Assembly (NCBI GenBank): GCA_903960515.1
Contig: CAJCBL010000302.1
Coordinates: forward strand, 1-64,000
Source: an uncultured Verrucomicrobiota bacterium
Lineage (GTDB): Bacteria; Verrucomicrobiota; Verrucomicrobiia; Opitutales; Opitutaceae
Reading direction: 5' to 3'
Length of the DNA stretch: 64,000 nucleotides
Every line of letters starts with the position of its first letter. Within the stretch, counting starts at the first letter, position 1. This document shows positions 7,936-16,279 of the stretch, one piece after another. The position numbers and the translations under genes were made by a program. The notes beneath the pieces were generated by a model that had not been told where the DNA came from, did no database searches, and worked only from the letters and a program-made list of their open reading frames with translations.

Positions 7936-9876
7936 TTAGAAAAGTTCGATACCCGGGCCGAGATCGGCCGGGGGCTTGGGCGGGGGCGCTGCGGAATCGC
8001 CGGCGGAGGGCGCGGCCGGGGGCTCCTCCGGGAAGCCGAAGAGCTCCACTGTGGAGGCGGAAGGGGCTACGGCTGCGGCGGAGGCGGCACTGGCGGCACC
8101 GAGGGCGGCGGCGTGCGCCCGGCGTTCCTCCTCCATGGTGTAGCGCTCGCGGTGGGTGGCCAGTTTGGCGGCGGCGGCGGGCTCCAGCCGCGCCGTGGCG
8201 TAGGGTGCGGTGATTTCATGGAGACGCTCGCAGAGCTCCTCCGCTGGCGTAAAGCAGGAGTCGATGAGCGCCGGGAAACCCAGCCGCTCCAGCAGCGATC
8301 TGGTTTCGCCGAAGAGCCTGGAGAAATCCTGGCTGGCCTGGGCGGCGTCGGCCTGCAATTGCACGCCCAGGTGATCGAGCAGCCCGCCGATTTTCACCGC
8401 TCCCTTTTCCAGCGAGAGCTTCTCCTGGCCGACGATCTGCAGGAACATGTCGGCCTGGCCGGCGATGCCCTGGAGCGAGCCCAGCACCTTGTCGAGCTGC
8501 CCGGAGAGCGTGCCGGTGACCTCCGCGATCTGGCCGGACACTCGGCTGCACTCCTCGGAGAGTTTGTTGAGCGCCTCCGCCGAGCTCATACGAGCGGCGG
8601 CCACCTGGGAGTTGAGGGCGACCAGCTTCACGTCGAACTCCTGGCGGGCGATCTCCAGGGAGAAGAACTTCACGACCTCCTCGATGCGGCCCACCGATCT
8701 GGATACCTTCGAGTTGGTCACCTGGCCCTGGTCGGCCACCGACGCCAGTTCGGAGATCTGGGCACGGTAGAGCTCGGCCAGCCGGCAGTCGCGGAAGGTG
8801 GCGGTTACGGCCGTCTCCATCGAAGTAAAGCAGGCCATCAGCCCCTCGCCGTGCTGGAGGAGTTGGGCCATGCCCTCGGTGACCTCGTGGCCGGCGCGCT
8901 CGATCTCGGCGCGGGCGGCGGCGAGCTGGGCTCGCTGGATCTTGGCGGCCTGGTGCACGAAGGCGGCATCGGCGGGCCGGCCGGAGTCTACGCCGGCGAT
9001 GTAGCCGGCGATGTCGTCGAAGCCCACAGCGATGTGTTCAAGTTTCTGGCGCACGATATCCTGGTGCTGGAGGGCCATGACCATGCCCAACGTGATCGGG
9101 CCGGTCTGGGCGAGCTGCTCCTCGATGCCCTGGTTCTGCGCTCCGCAGGGCTCCAGGGCCAGGCGCACCTTCTCCAACTCCCGGAAGATGGTATCCACGC
9201 TGGTGTGCGCGCGCTGGTGGAGAGTCTCCTCCAGGCGGCGCAACTCGGAGCGCTCGAGGCCGGACTCCTCCACGATGGCCTCGATGCGGGCGAAGGCGCC
9301 CACGGAGGTTGTCATGATCTTCTGGGCGATCTCGCCGATGTTGGCCGCCACGTTGATGAACACGCTCTGGTGCTCGGGCTCCAGCCGCACGGCCTCCATG
9401 CGGATGTTCAACGTCAAGATACGCAGCATCATGTCGCTGCGCTCAAACTGGTCGCGGGCCGCGCAGGCCAGCAGCAGCTCCTGCTCCACGGCGTGCATCG
9501 CCTCCTGCTCGGATACGGCCATGCCGATGCTGGCGTGCACCAGGTCCACGGAGCTCTTGTAGAGGGAATACGCCGCGGAGAGGGCGCGGTCCTCGTCGCG
9601 GTCCTGCACCACGGAGGTGAGCTGGGAGGTCTGCCGGCGCACCTCGCCCAGTTCGCTGCTGAAACGCCCCAACTCCTGGGCCAGCTCGGTGAACTCCCGG
9701 TCGGAGTCGCCGCCGAAGCGCATGAGCTCGGAGCGACAGCGCCGCAACTCCGCCCCGAGAGCGGCGGCGGTGGGCTGCGCCGGCCCCGCGGTGACCTTCG
9801 AACGGAGACCGCGCAGCCGCGCCAAGCCCCGGTACAGGGGGGCAGTCCAGGTGTCGGGCTGGAGGGGACTTGGCAT
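7936..9876 (-). CDS. Soluble MCP-like coiled-coil protein with CheZ-like motif
   Basis: The start MPSPLQPDTW (646 residues) is chosen because the longer ORF overlaps cheY. No transmembrane helix is seen and almost the whole protein is predicted helical. Two segments resemble degenerate MCP signalling hairpins: LTLNIRMEAVRLEPEH..FINVAANIGEIAQ near 160-200 and VALNSQVAAARM..EALNKLSEECSRVS near 410-450. Between them lies LQHQDIVRQKLEHI, similar to the QD..xQ signature of CheZ phosphatases and to LQFQD motifs in some soluble receptors. The C-terminus is a disordered Ala/Pro tail ending GPGIELF. It is probably a cytoplasmic chemotaxis adaptor or a CheY-P phosphatase; the phosphatase idea is inference. 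It starts 5 bases after the upstream cheY stop. Confidence 0.75.
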   Translation of the reverse strand: MPSPLQPDTWTAPLYRGLARLRGLRSKVTAGPAQPTAAALGAELRRCRSELMRFGGDSDREFTELAQELGRFSSELGEVRRQTSQLTSVVQDRDEDRALSAAYSLYKSSVDLVHASIGMAVSEQEAMHAVEQELLLACAARDQFERSDMMLRILTLNIRMEAVRLEPEHQSVFINVAANIGEIAQKIMTTSVGAFARIEAIVEESGLERSELRRLEETLHQRAHTSVDTIFRELEKVRLALEPCGAQNQGIEEQLAQTGPITLGMVMALQHQDIVRQKLEHIAVGFDDIAGYIAGVDSGRPADAAFVHQAAKIQRAQLAAARAEIERAGHEVTEGMAQLLQHGEGLMACFTSMETAVTATFRDCRLAELYRAQISELASVADQGQVTNSKVSRSVGRIEEVVKFFSLEIARQEFDVKLVALNSQVAAARMSSAEALNKLSEECSRVSGQIAEVTGTLSGQLDKVLGSLQGIAGQADMFLQIVGQEKLSLEKGAVKIGGLLDHLGVQLQADAAQASQDFSRLFGETRSLLERLGFPALIDSCFTPAEELCERLHEITAPYATARLEPAAAAKLATHRERYTMEEERRAHAAALGAASAASAAAVAPSASTVELFGFPEEPPAAPSAGDSAAPPPKPPADLGPGIELF

Positions 9877-9881
9877 GATGC

Positions 9882-10271
9882 TCAGCGGGCGGTGGTCGGA
9901 GTGCCTTCGATACCCAGCATCGCGCGCACTTGGGCGATGAGAGTGTCGGGCATCACCGGCTTGAGCAGGAAGCGCAGGTTGTGCGCGTGGCTGCCGAACT
10001 GCTCCTCGGCGTGCTTGGCCTCGGAGGTGATGGCCAGGATGGGCAGGTGGGCGAACTCGGGCTGAGCGCGCAGGTGGCGGATGAGGTCGGCCCCGCTCAT
10101 GTTGGGCATCACCATGTCGAGCAGCACCAGATCCACGGGCTGCTGTTTGAGCAGGGTGAGGGCCTCCTTGCCATCGCAAGCGGGCACGCAGCGGAAGCCC
10201 TTCTGGGTTAGAAACATCGAGTGGTAGAGGCGCACGATCTCGTAATCGTCGACGACAAGGATGGTTTTCAT
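9882..10271 (-). CDS. CheY-type response regulator, second copy
   Basis: A single receiver domain of 129 residues starts MKTILVVDDYE. Asp8/Asp9 and phospho-acceptor Asp52 (VLLDMVMPNMSG) are present, with ITSEA and FLLKPV in the later switch positions. It is only moderately similar to the CheY beside cheA, so it is not a recent duplicate. It is followed 5 bases later by the soluble MCP-like protein, suggesting the pair act together, for example as regulator and phosphatase or as phosphate sink. About 100 bases separate it from cheB upstream. Confidence 0.93.
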   Translation of the reverse strand: MKTILVVDDYEIVRLYHSMFLTQKGFRCVPACDGKEALTLLKQQPVDLVLLDMVMPNMSGADLIRHLRAQPEFAHLPILAITSEAKHAEEQFGSHAHNLRFLLKPVMPDTLIAQVRAMLGIEGTPTTAR

Positions 10272-10371
10272 TTTCGCTTTCTTTAGGTACGCCGCACCCG
10301 GCGCGCTGGGTAGGCCGATCCGTTGCGGGCGCGGCTGAGGAGTTTCATGGACAAGAGGGAGAGTCGCCTAC

Positions 10372-11436
10372 TCATCGGCCGCGTAGCAGGGCAGTTGAGA
10401 TAAGTTCGAGAGAACAAACACGCACGGCCCCCCCGCGTTTGATCGCCTCCTTGGGCATGCCGAAGACCACGGACGAATCCTCGTCCTGGGCCACGGTGAA
10501 GGCGCCGGCATCGCGAAGCTCCTTGAGGCCGAGCGCGCCGTCGTCGCCCATGCCGGTGAGGATGGCGGCGGAGGCGTTGGCCCCGGCATAGCGGGCGGCC
10601 GAGCGAAAAAGCACATCCACCGAGGGGCGGTGGCGGCTCACCAGCGGACCGTCGCGCACCTCCACGGCGTAACCAGCCCCTTGACGCCGGATGAGGGTGT
10701 GGCGGCCCCCGGGGGCGATGAGGGCCTGGCCGGGGATGACCAGATCGCCATCGGCGGCCTCCTTGACCTTGAGCCGGCAGAAGGCGTCGAGACTGTTCGC
10801 AAAGGAGCGGGTGAAGCCCTCGGGCATGTGCTGCACCACCACGATTCCAGGACACTCGGCGGGCAGCGACTCCAGCACCAGTCCCACCGCCTCGGTGCCG
10901 CCGGTGGAGGCGCCGATGACGATGAGGCGTTCGGTGCCCACCCGGGAGGAGGAAGAGGCGGTGGCCTTGGCCAGCATGGCATCGGCGGTGAGTTTCTTCT
11001 GGGCCGGGGCGCGAGGGGCCAGGCGGCTGGCCTGCACGCCGGCGGCGGCCTTCACCGCATCGCAGATGACGATCTGCGACTCGGCCAGGAAAGTCTCGGT
11101 GCCCAGGCGGGGCTTGGTGATGATGTCCACCGCGCCGTATTCGAAGACCCGGGTGGTGACATCCGACCCCTCGGTGGTGTGGCTGGAGCACACCACCACG
11201 GGGATGGGGTGCTGGGCCATGATCTTCTTGAGGAAGGTGAGCCCGTCCATGCGCGGCATCTCGATGTCGAGGGTGATCACATCGGGGGTGTTGGTGCGCA
11301 TGATCGCCACCGCCTCGTAGGGGTCGGCGGCAGCACCGATCACCTCGATGTCGGGGTCGGAGCTGAGCACGGCGGTCATCGCCTGTCGCACGACGGGCGA
11401 ATCGTCCACCACCAGCACTTTGATTGGATTGCTCAT
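10372..11436 (-). CDS. cheB: Receptor methylesterase/deamidase CheB
   Basis: The product is 354 residues from [12 protein letters not shown]. The N-terminal receiver has the phospho-Asp in [13 protein letters not shown] linker of about 45 residues leads to the esterase domain with the catalytic Ser in [10 protein letters not shown], His in [10 protein letters not shown] and Asp in GMGDDGALG. It removes methyl groups from receptor glutamates when phosphorylated by CheA. It lies 19 bases after cheD. The overlapping frame ORFs at 10283-11191 and 10630-11481 are shadows. Confidence 0.97.
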   Translation of the reverse strand: MSNPIKVLVVDDSPVVRQAMTAVLSSDPDIEVIGAAADPYEAVAIMRTNTPDVITLDIEMPRMDGLTFLKKIMAQHPIPVVVCSSHTTEGSDVTTRVFEYGAVDIITKPRLGTETFLAESQIVICDAVKAAAGVQASRLAPRAPAQKKLTADAMLAKATASSSSRVGTERLIVIGASTGGTEAVGLVLESLPAECPGIVVVQHMPEGFTRSFANSLDAFCRLKVKEAADGDLVIPGQALIAPGGRHTLIRRQGAGYAVEVRDGPLVSRHRPSVDVLFRSAARYAGANASAAILTGMGDDGALGLKELRDAGAFTVAQDEDSSVVFGMPKEAIKRGGAVRVCSLELISTALLRGR

Positions 11437-11455
11437 GAGAATGTTTTGGGGCGCT

Positions 11456-11953
11456 TCAGGTCTTTTGGCCGTGCAGCTTGAGCCACACTGTGCCGGTCCA
11501 GCTTTCGAAAAACAGGCGCAGGCCGCCGCTATGTTCCACCTTTTCGGCGACGATCGGGATGCGGTGCGCGGCCAGAATCTCGTGGGCGACCAGCACATTG
11601 GCCCGGCCCACGGCGAACTCCTCGTTGGCTAGGCGCAGCGGGCTGCCCCCGCCAAAGATCTTGGCCTTGAGCTGGCGGGGCGAACTGCCCAGCGCGCACA
11701 TGCGCCGCACCAGCTCCTCGTTGGCCCAGTCGCCATGGATCGCGGACTTGCCGCCGCGCGGCACCAGGTAGTGGTTCATGCCGCCCATCTGCATCGAGGC
11801 GTCGAAGAGGCACACCGCCACACAGGAGCCGAGCACGGTGGACATCCGGATGCGACCGGCTTCCGCCACGATGTCGCCAGCCCAAAGCACGGCCTCGCCG
11901 AAGACGATACCCTCGGCTGCCGCAGGCGGGGCGATGAATTCGGAGTCACGCAT
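11456..11953 (-). CDS. cheD: Chemoreceptor glutamine deamidase CheD
   Basis: The protein is 165 residues from [10 protein letters not shown]. The diagnostic CheD core is present: the catalytic Cys in [11 protein letters not shown], the His in [12 protein letters not shown] and the later KIFGGGSPL. CheD deamidates receptor glutamines and in some bacteria binds CheC or CheY-P; no cheC is seen in this window. It lies 19 bases upstream of cheB and 84 bases after cheR in the same direction. Confidence 0.95.
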   Translation of the reverse strand: MRDSEFIAPPAAAEGIVFGEAVLWAGDIVAEAGRIRMSTVLGSCVAVCLFDASMQMGGMNHYLVPRGGKSAIHGDWANEELVRRMCALGSSPRQLKAKIFGGGSPLRLANEEFAVGRANVLVAHEILAAHRIPIVAEKVEHSGGLRLFFESWTGTVWLKLHGQKT

Positions 11954-12037
11954 GGGGGAGCGCCTCCGGGGGCACAGCGCAGAGAGGCCCGGGGCCAAAG
12001 GCCGGGGCGGAGGGGGGGATCGACAAGAGAACAGCCT

Positions 12038-12892
12038 TCATGACGGCGGAGCCCCCGCTTCGCGCCGATACACGGAGGGCCCCACCGTGCGCAACGGCAG
12101 CGGCAGGCCCTGCAACGTCTCGGCGTGGGCTATGAAAAGGGTGCCGCCCACCCGCAGGTTGTGGCACATCCGCCCGACCACCTCCTGCTGCGTGGCGCGG
12201 TCGAAGTAAATCATCACGTTGCGAAAGAAGATGACGTCGAACATCTCCCGTATCCCGAAGTCGGGTGCCAGGAAGTTGAGCTGGCCAAACTGCACACAGG
12301 CGCGCACCTCGGGGGCGATGCGCACCACCGGATGCTTGGGGTCGCGGCTGCGCAACAGGTATCTGGACTTCAACGCCTCCGGGATGGGCGTCGCCTGCTC
12401 GGGCGAGTAGATGGCCTGCTTGGCGATGCCCAGCACCCGGGTGCACACATCGGTGGCCAGCAGCGAGAACTCGAAGGGCTGGAGCCGGCGCTGTTCGAGC
12501 AGAGTCATCGCCAGGGTGTAGGCCTCCTCGCCCGACGAGCAGCCTGCGCACCACACCCGGAATACGGGTGAAGGCGGACGTTTGCGCCAGGCGGGCAGCA
12601 CGTCGTCCACGAGCCGGTCGAAATGCGCCGGCTCGCGGAAAAAGTCGGTCTTGTTGGTGGTGGCCAGGTTGAGCAGGTGCTCGAGCTCGTCGGCCTGCAT
12701 CTGCGGGTCGGAGAAGAAGAGGCGGTGGTACTCGTCCACGGTTTCCATGCCCAATTCCCGGACACGGCGGTGCAGCCGGCTCTGCAGGAGCACGCGTTTG
12801 CCCTCCGGCATCTTGATCCCCAGGCGGGTGGTGATCAGGGTGCTGAAGTCGGCGAATTGCTCAGCGGTGAGGGCGGCTGCTTCTGAGATCAT
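12038..12892 (-). CDS. cheR: Chemoreceptor methyltransferase CheR
   Basis: The product is 284 residues starting MISEAAALTA. The ORF-track N-terminal 81 residues are a translation of REP repeats (RSVLARD, ACQHAPT) and were removed. The N-terminal helical domain is followed by the SAM-binding Rossmann fold with VWCAGCSSGEEAYTLAM, ATDVCTRVL and the FFRNVMIYFD signature. It methylates receptor glutamates. Array A of REP elements lies immediately upstream, between cheR and the MCP gene, so cheR may be transcribed separately or the array may tune the operon. Confidence 0.96.
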   Translation of the reverse strand: MISEAAALTAEQFADFSTLITTRLGIKMPEGKRVLLQSRLHRRVRELGMETVDEYHRLFFSDPQMQADELEHLLNLATTNKTDFFREPAHFDRLVDDVLPAWRKRPPSPVFRVWCAGCSSGEEAYTLAMTLLEQRRLQPFEFSLLATDVCTRVLGIAKQAIYSPEQATPIPEALKSRYLLRSRDPKHPVVRIAPEVRACVQFGQLNFLAPDFGIREMFDVIFFRNVMIYFDRATQQEVVGRMCHNLRVGGTLFIAHAETLQGLPLPLRTVGPSVYRREAGAPPS

Positions 12893-13194
12893 GAGGAGAA
12901 ACGGGGCATGCGGAACCGATCCGATGTAGGAGCGTGCTTGCACGCCAATCCGAGGCTTGGTTTCCGAATCCGTGGTAGGAGCGTGCTGGCACGCGATTCC
13001 GTGGTTGGTTTCCGATTCCGTTGTAGGAGCGAGCTTGCTCGCGATGGCCCGGGGCGGGCGTCGCCAAACATCGCGTGCAAGCACGCTCCTACAAGGAAAC
13101 CTGCGGCCGAGGCCGCCGGAATCGCGTGCACGCACGCTCCTGCTACATCCGGAAGCGAAAAAGATAGTGTATCCGATTGCATGGGCATGACGCC
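12893..13194. repeat. REP array A (three forward, two reverse elements)
   Basis: This 302-base spacer contains no gene. From about 12926 to 13145 it carries three forward REP-like elements (GTAGGAGCGTGCTTGCACGC and variants), each followed by a TTTCCGATTCCG-type linker. Two reverse elements then flank ACAAGGAAACCTGCGGCC. The same five-element order, with the same linkers, occurs in array B at 15310-15540 on the other side of the MCP gene. Confidence 0.88.
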
Positions 13195-15276
13195 TTAGCG
13201 GGCGAAGGCGGGGGCGCGGGAAGCCGAGGCGCTGCGCGCGCCAGCGATGGTTTTCGTGCGGCGGGCGGCGGCGGCGCGGCCGTCGTCGTTGACCTTGAAA
13301 AACTCGATGGCGCTCTGGAGCTGCTCGGCCTGGCTGGCGAGCTCCTCGGAGGAGGAGGCCATCTCTTCGGAGGCGGAGGCGTTCTGCTGGATCACCTTAT
13401 CCAGTTCCTGGACGGCCTTGTTCACCTGCCCGGCGCCGCTGGCCTGCTCCTCGCTGGCGCTGGTGATGTCCTTCACCAGGTCGGCGGTCTTGCGGATGTC
13501 GGGCACCAGTTTGGTGAGCATCTCACCGGCGGCCTCGGCGATCTCCACCGAGGAGGCTGAGAGCTTGCTGATCTCACCGGCGGCGGTGGAGCTGCGCTCG
13601 GCCAGCTTGCGTACTTCGGAAGCCACCACCGCGAAGCCCTTGCCGTGCTCTCCGGCGCGGGCGGCCTCGATGGCGGCGTTGAGCGCGAGCAGGTCGGTCT
13701 GGCGGGCGATCTCCTCGATGATGGAGATGCGCTGCGCGATCTCCTTCATCGCCTTCACCGTCTGCGCCACGGATTGGCCGGCCTCGGCCGCATCGGTGGC
13801 TGCCTTGGTGGAGATCTTCTCGGTCTGGCGGGCGTTCTCGGTGTTCTGCTGGATGGAGGCGGTGGACTGCTCCATGGAAGCGGATACCTCCTCCACGGAG
13901 GCGGCCTGCTCGGAGGAGCCGGTGGAAAGCGTTTGGGCGGTGCTGGTCATCTCCTCGCTGCCGGAGGAGACGTTCTCGGCGGCCGAGCGCACGTTGGCCA
14001 CCACGTCGCGCAGGTTGGTCACCATCTTTTGGAGAGCGAGGCCGAGGGTGTCCTTTGCTGAGGCCAGTTTTACCTCGTGGCGCAGGTCGCCGTCGCCGAT
14101 TTGCACGGCCAACGCGGCCTTGGCGTCGAGCGCCTCAGCCATGCTGTTGGCGGCGGTCGAGAGTTCGCCGATCTCGTCAGTGGTTTCCACCACCACTCGG
14201 GCGCTGAGGTCGCCGAGGGCGATCTGGCCCAGGCCATCCATCAGTTGGCGCACGGGCCGCACGATCACTCGGGTGAGTCCCACGGTGAGCACCACCGAAA
14301 GCGCGAGCCCCACGAGAGTGGCTCCCACGGAGAGCGACTTGATCGTGGTGCCGAAGCGCTCACTCGCCTGGGAGCGGGCCTCGATGGTGGTGGCGTTGCT
14401 CACGAGCAACTTGGCCAGCAACGTTTCGGCCTTGAGCTGGGCGTCCCGGGTGGCGACGAGCGCCTGTTGTTGCAACGCGGCGGTGAGCTCGTTGGCCCGA
14501 GTAGTCAGTTTCTGCATCTCGTCGAACTTCGCCATGACGAACTTGGCGTGATCGCCGAGGGGATGTTCAAGGTAGTCGATGGAGTCGGCCACATGGCCGT
14601 CGCGCACCAGTTCCTTGCAACGCTTGATGCTCTCGTGGAAGGACTGGTGCAAAGGAGCAAGCTCAGCCAAAGCACGGGCCAGTTCCAGGTTCTCCAGGGT
14701 GTTGGCTGCCGCCCAACGGCCGAAGCTGCAGGTGCGGGCATCCTCCCCTCCTTCGAACACTTTGCCCTGAGCGCACATGTCCTGGGCGCTAACGAGCAAC
14801 TGGAAAGTGTCTCCACGGAAGCGCGAGAGGTCGCGCTCCAGGCGCGTCGGATCGCCGATCTTCAAGGCGTCCAGTTCGCGCGCCAGCTCGAAGAACTTGT
14901 TGTTCTGGATGCGCAGAACCTCCCAGGCGGCGGAGAACTCCAGCCACAACGCATCCTCCTCGGCCTGCCGAGGGATCGACTCGTAGCTCTTCCACGCGGA
15001 GGCGATATCATCGCGAGCCTTCGCCACCAGCGCATATTGCCGGGTGCGGACGGCGACGGGGATGCTGAGGTTGAGCAGCGTGCGGGTACAGCACTTCAAC
15101 ACATTGGCGCGATCCTGGAAGACCAGTAGCGCATGCTGGGCGGGCAAGGACTGCTCGGCCAGTTCGTCGATGTTACGGGAATTTGCCGACGCGCCGTAGT
15201 AGCTGATCGCCCCAAGGATCAAGGCGATGAGGGCGATGCAACCAAAGCCCAAGGTGAGTTTGCTACCGAGTTTCAT
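13195..15276 (-). CDS. Methyl-accepting chemotaxis protein with CZB-like periplasmic region
   Basis: The 693-residue receptor has TM1 at about 9-29, a periplasmic helical region to about 315, TM2 at about 316-340, and HAMP. A second HAMP-like segment ([13 protein letters not shown]) follows, then the cytoplasmic signalling domain with hairpin tip [20 protein letters not shown]. Residues 183-214 read CSFGRW...[10 protein letters not shown], like the Cys and His ligands of CZB zinc-binding domains; the first-helix His is not clear. CZB domains are normally cytoplasmic, so a periplasmic position is unusual. The signalling half is nearly identical to the MCP at 16280. The C-terminus (ASRAPAFAR) has no CheR-tethering pentapeptide. 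The gene is flanked by duplicate REP arrays. Confidence 0.93.
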   Translation of the reverse strand: MKLGSKLTLGFGCIALIALILGAISYYGASANSRNIDELAEQSLPAQHALLVFQDRANVLKCCTRTLLNLSIPVAVRTRQYALVAKARDDIASAWKSYESIPRQAEEDALWLEFSAAWEVLRIQNNKFFELARELDALKIGDPTRLERDLSRFRGDTFQLLVSAQDMCAQGKVFEGGEDARTCSFGRWAAANTLENLELARALAELAPLHQSFHESIKRCKELVRDGHVADSIDYLEHPLGDHAKFVMAKFDEMQKLTTRANELTAALQQQALVATRDAQLKAETLLAKLLVSNATTIEARSQASERFGTTIKSLSVGATLVGLALSVVLTVGLTRVIVRPVRQLMDGLGQIALGDLSARVVVETTDEIGELSTAANSMAEALDAKAALAVQIGDGDLRHEVKLASAKDTLGLALQKMVTNLRDVVANVRSAAENVSSGSEEMTSTAQTLSTGSSEQAASVEEVSASMEQSTASIQQNTENARQTEKISTKAATDAAEAGQSVAQTVKAMKEIAQRISIIEEIARQTDLLALNAAIEAARAGEHGKGFAVVASEVRKLAERSSTAAGEISKLSASSVEIAEAAGEMLTKLVPDIRKTADLVKDITSASEEQASGAGQVNKAVQELDKVIQQNASASEEMASSSEELASQAEQLQSAIEFFKVNDDGRAAAARRTKTIAGARSASASRAPAFAR

Positions 15277-15549
15277 AGGACTAGCGAAAGGCCGAGGCTG
15301 GCGAAGTCATTGTAGGAGCGTGCTTGCACGCGATGCCGAGGTTTGGTTTCCGATTCCGACGTAGGAGCGTGCTTGCACGCGATGCCGCGAGCTGGGTTTC
15401 CGAATCCGGTGTAGGAGCGAGCTTGCTCGCGATGGCTCGTGGCGGGCGTCGCCAGAAATCGCGTGCAAGCACGCTCCTACAAGGAAACCTGCGGCCGGCG
15501 TCCCCGGAGGAGCGTGCACGCACGCTCCTACATCCGGAAACGGCGGCCA
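15277..15549. repeat. REP array B (duplicate of array A)
   Basis: No gene is seen. Elements at about 15311-15533 repeat array A's pattern: three forward copies, then GGCGGGCGTCGCCAGAAATC-type linker, a reverse copy, ACAAGGAAACCTGCGGCC, and a final reverse copy ending CTACATCCGGAA. The two arrays form roughly 230-base direct repeats flanking the MCP gene. Confidence 0.88.
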
Positions 15550-16065
15550 TCACTTGGCCACGGCGCCGGACCCCGCCGGCCTCCCGGTCGACTCGGTGAG
15601 GGCCACAAGATCCTCAGTGGAGAACACCCGCTCGATATCCAGAATGATGGTGAAGCGGTCGTTGCGCCGTCCCATGCCCAGGATGAGGTCGGTGCGCCAG
15701 CGCATGCCGATGGAGGGCGGCTCGTTGATCTCGTTGGGCTCCAATTCGAGCACCTCGTGCACGGCGTCGGCCAGGCCGCCTACGACCACACTCTCGCCGT
15801 CGATGAGCAGGTCCATGACAATGATGCGGGTGGTGAGCGTATCGGCGGTCTGGGGCAGGCCGAACTTGTGGCGCAGGTCGACCACGGGGATGGCGTTGCC
15901 TCGCACGTTTACGACTCCGCGCAGGTAGCTGGGCGCTGTGGGCACCCGGGTGATATGGCTGAGGTCGAGGACCTCGCGCGCCTTGGCCACGTTGATGGCG
16001 AAGAGCTCGTCGCCCAGGCGGAAGGTGAGGTAGCGGGCGGTCTCGGTGATTTTGGAGGTGCTCAT
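15550..16065 (-). CDS. cheW: Chemotaxis coupling protein CheW
   Basis: This is a single CheW domain of 171 residues. Diagnostic features are YLTFRLGDELFAINV at the start, VPTAPSYLRGVVNVRGNAIPVVDLR in the middle, and the ILGMGRRNDRFTIILDIERV end. CheW links MCP tips to CheA. It lies between the two MCP genes and upstream of cheR in transcription order. The last ~15 residues (GRPAGSGAVAK) are a variable tail. Confidence 0.96.
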   Translation of the reverse strand: MSTSKITETARYLTFRLGDELFAINVAKAREVLDLSHITRVPTAPSYLRGVVNVRGNAIPVVDLRHKFGLPQTADTLTTRIIVMDLLIDGESVVVGGLADAVHEVLELEPNEINEPPSIGMRWRTDLILGMGRRNDRFTIILDIERVFSTEDLVALTESTGRPAGSGAVAK

Positions 16066-16279
16066 GAAAAGCTGGAGTAAGGTTTCGTTTTTGAAATTCT
16101 GAGGAGTGAGGTCACAGAAGCCGGATCGCTTCGCGCTTCAGCTACGGCTGGGGGGGCGGGGTGTAGCGCTTAGGTCTCAGTCGTAGGAGCGAGCTTGCTC
16201 GCGATTTTGTCTTGGTCCGGCGGTGGCCGGAATCGCGCGCAAGCACGCTCCTACTGGCCTCTGTGACGAATGATCGGGC
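16066..16279. repeat. Spacer with CAGCTACG palindrome and REP pair
   Basis: A CAGCTACG-family element (GATCGCTTCGCGCTTCAGCTACG) lies near 16123-16146. An inverted REP pair lies at 16183-16254 with forward GTAGGAGCGAGCTTGCTCGC and reverse GCGCGCAAGCACGCTCCTAC. No ORF is credible here. Confidence 0.8.

Noticed and set aside
10283-11191. 302-residue minus-strand ORF overlapping cheB
   Set aside because: It is a frame-shifted shadow of cheB, rich in Arg/Gly/His, with no domain.
12893-13135. N-terminal extension of CheR (RSVLARD...ACQHAPT)
   Set aside because: These residues are translations of REP elements; CheR homology begins at MISEAAALT.
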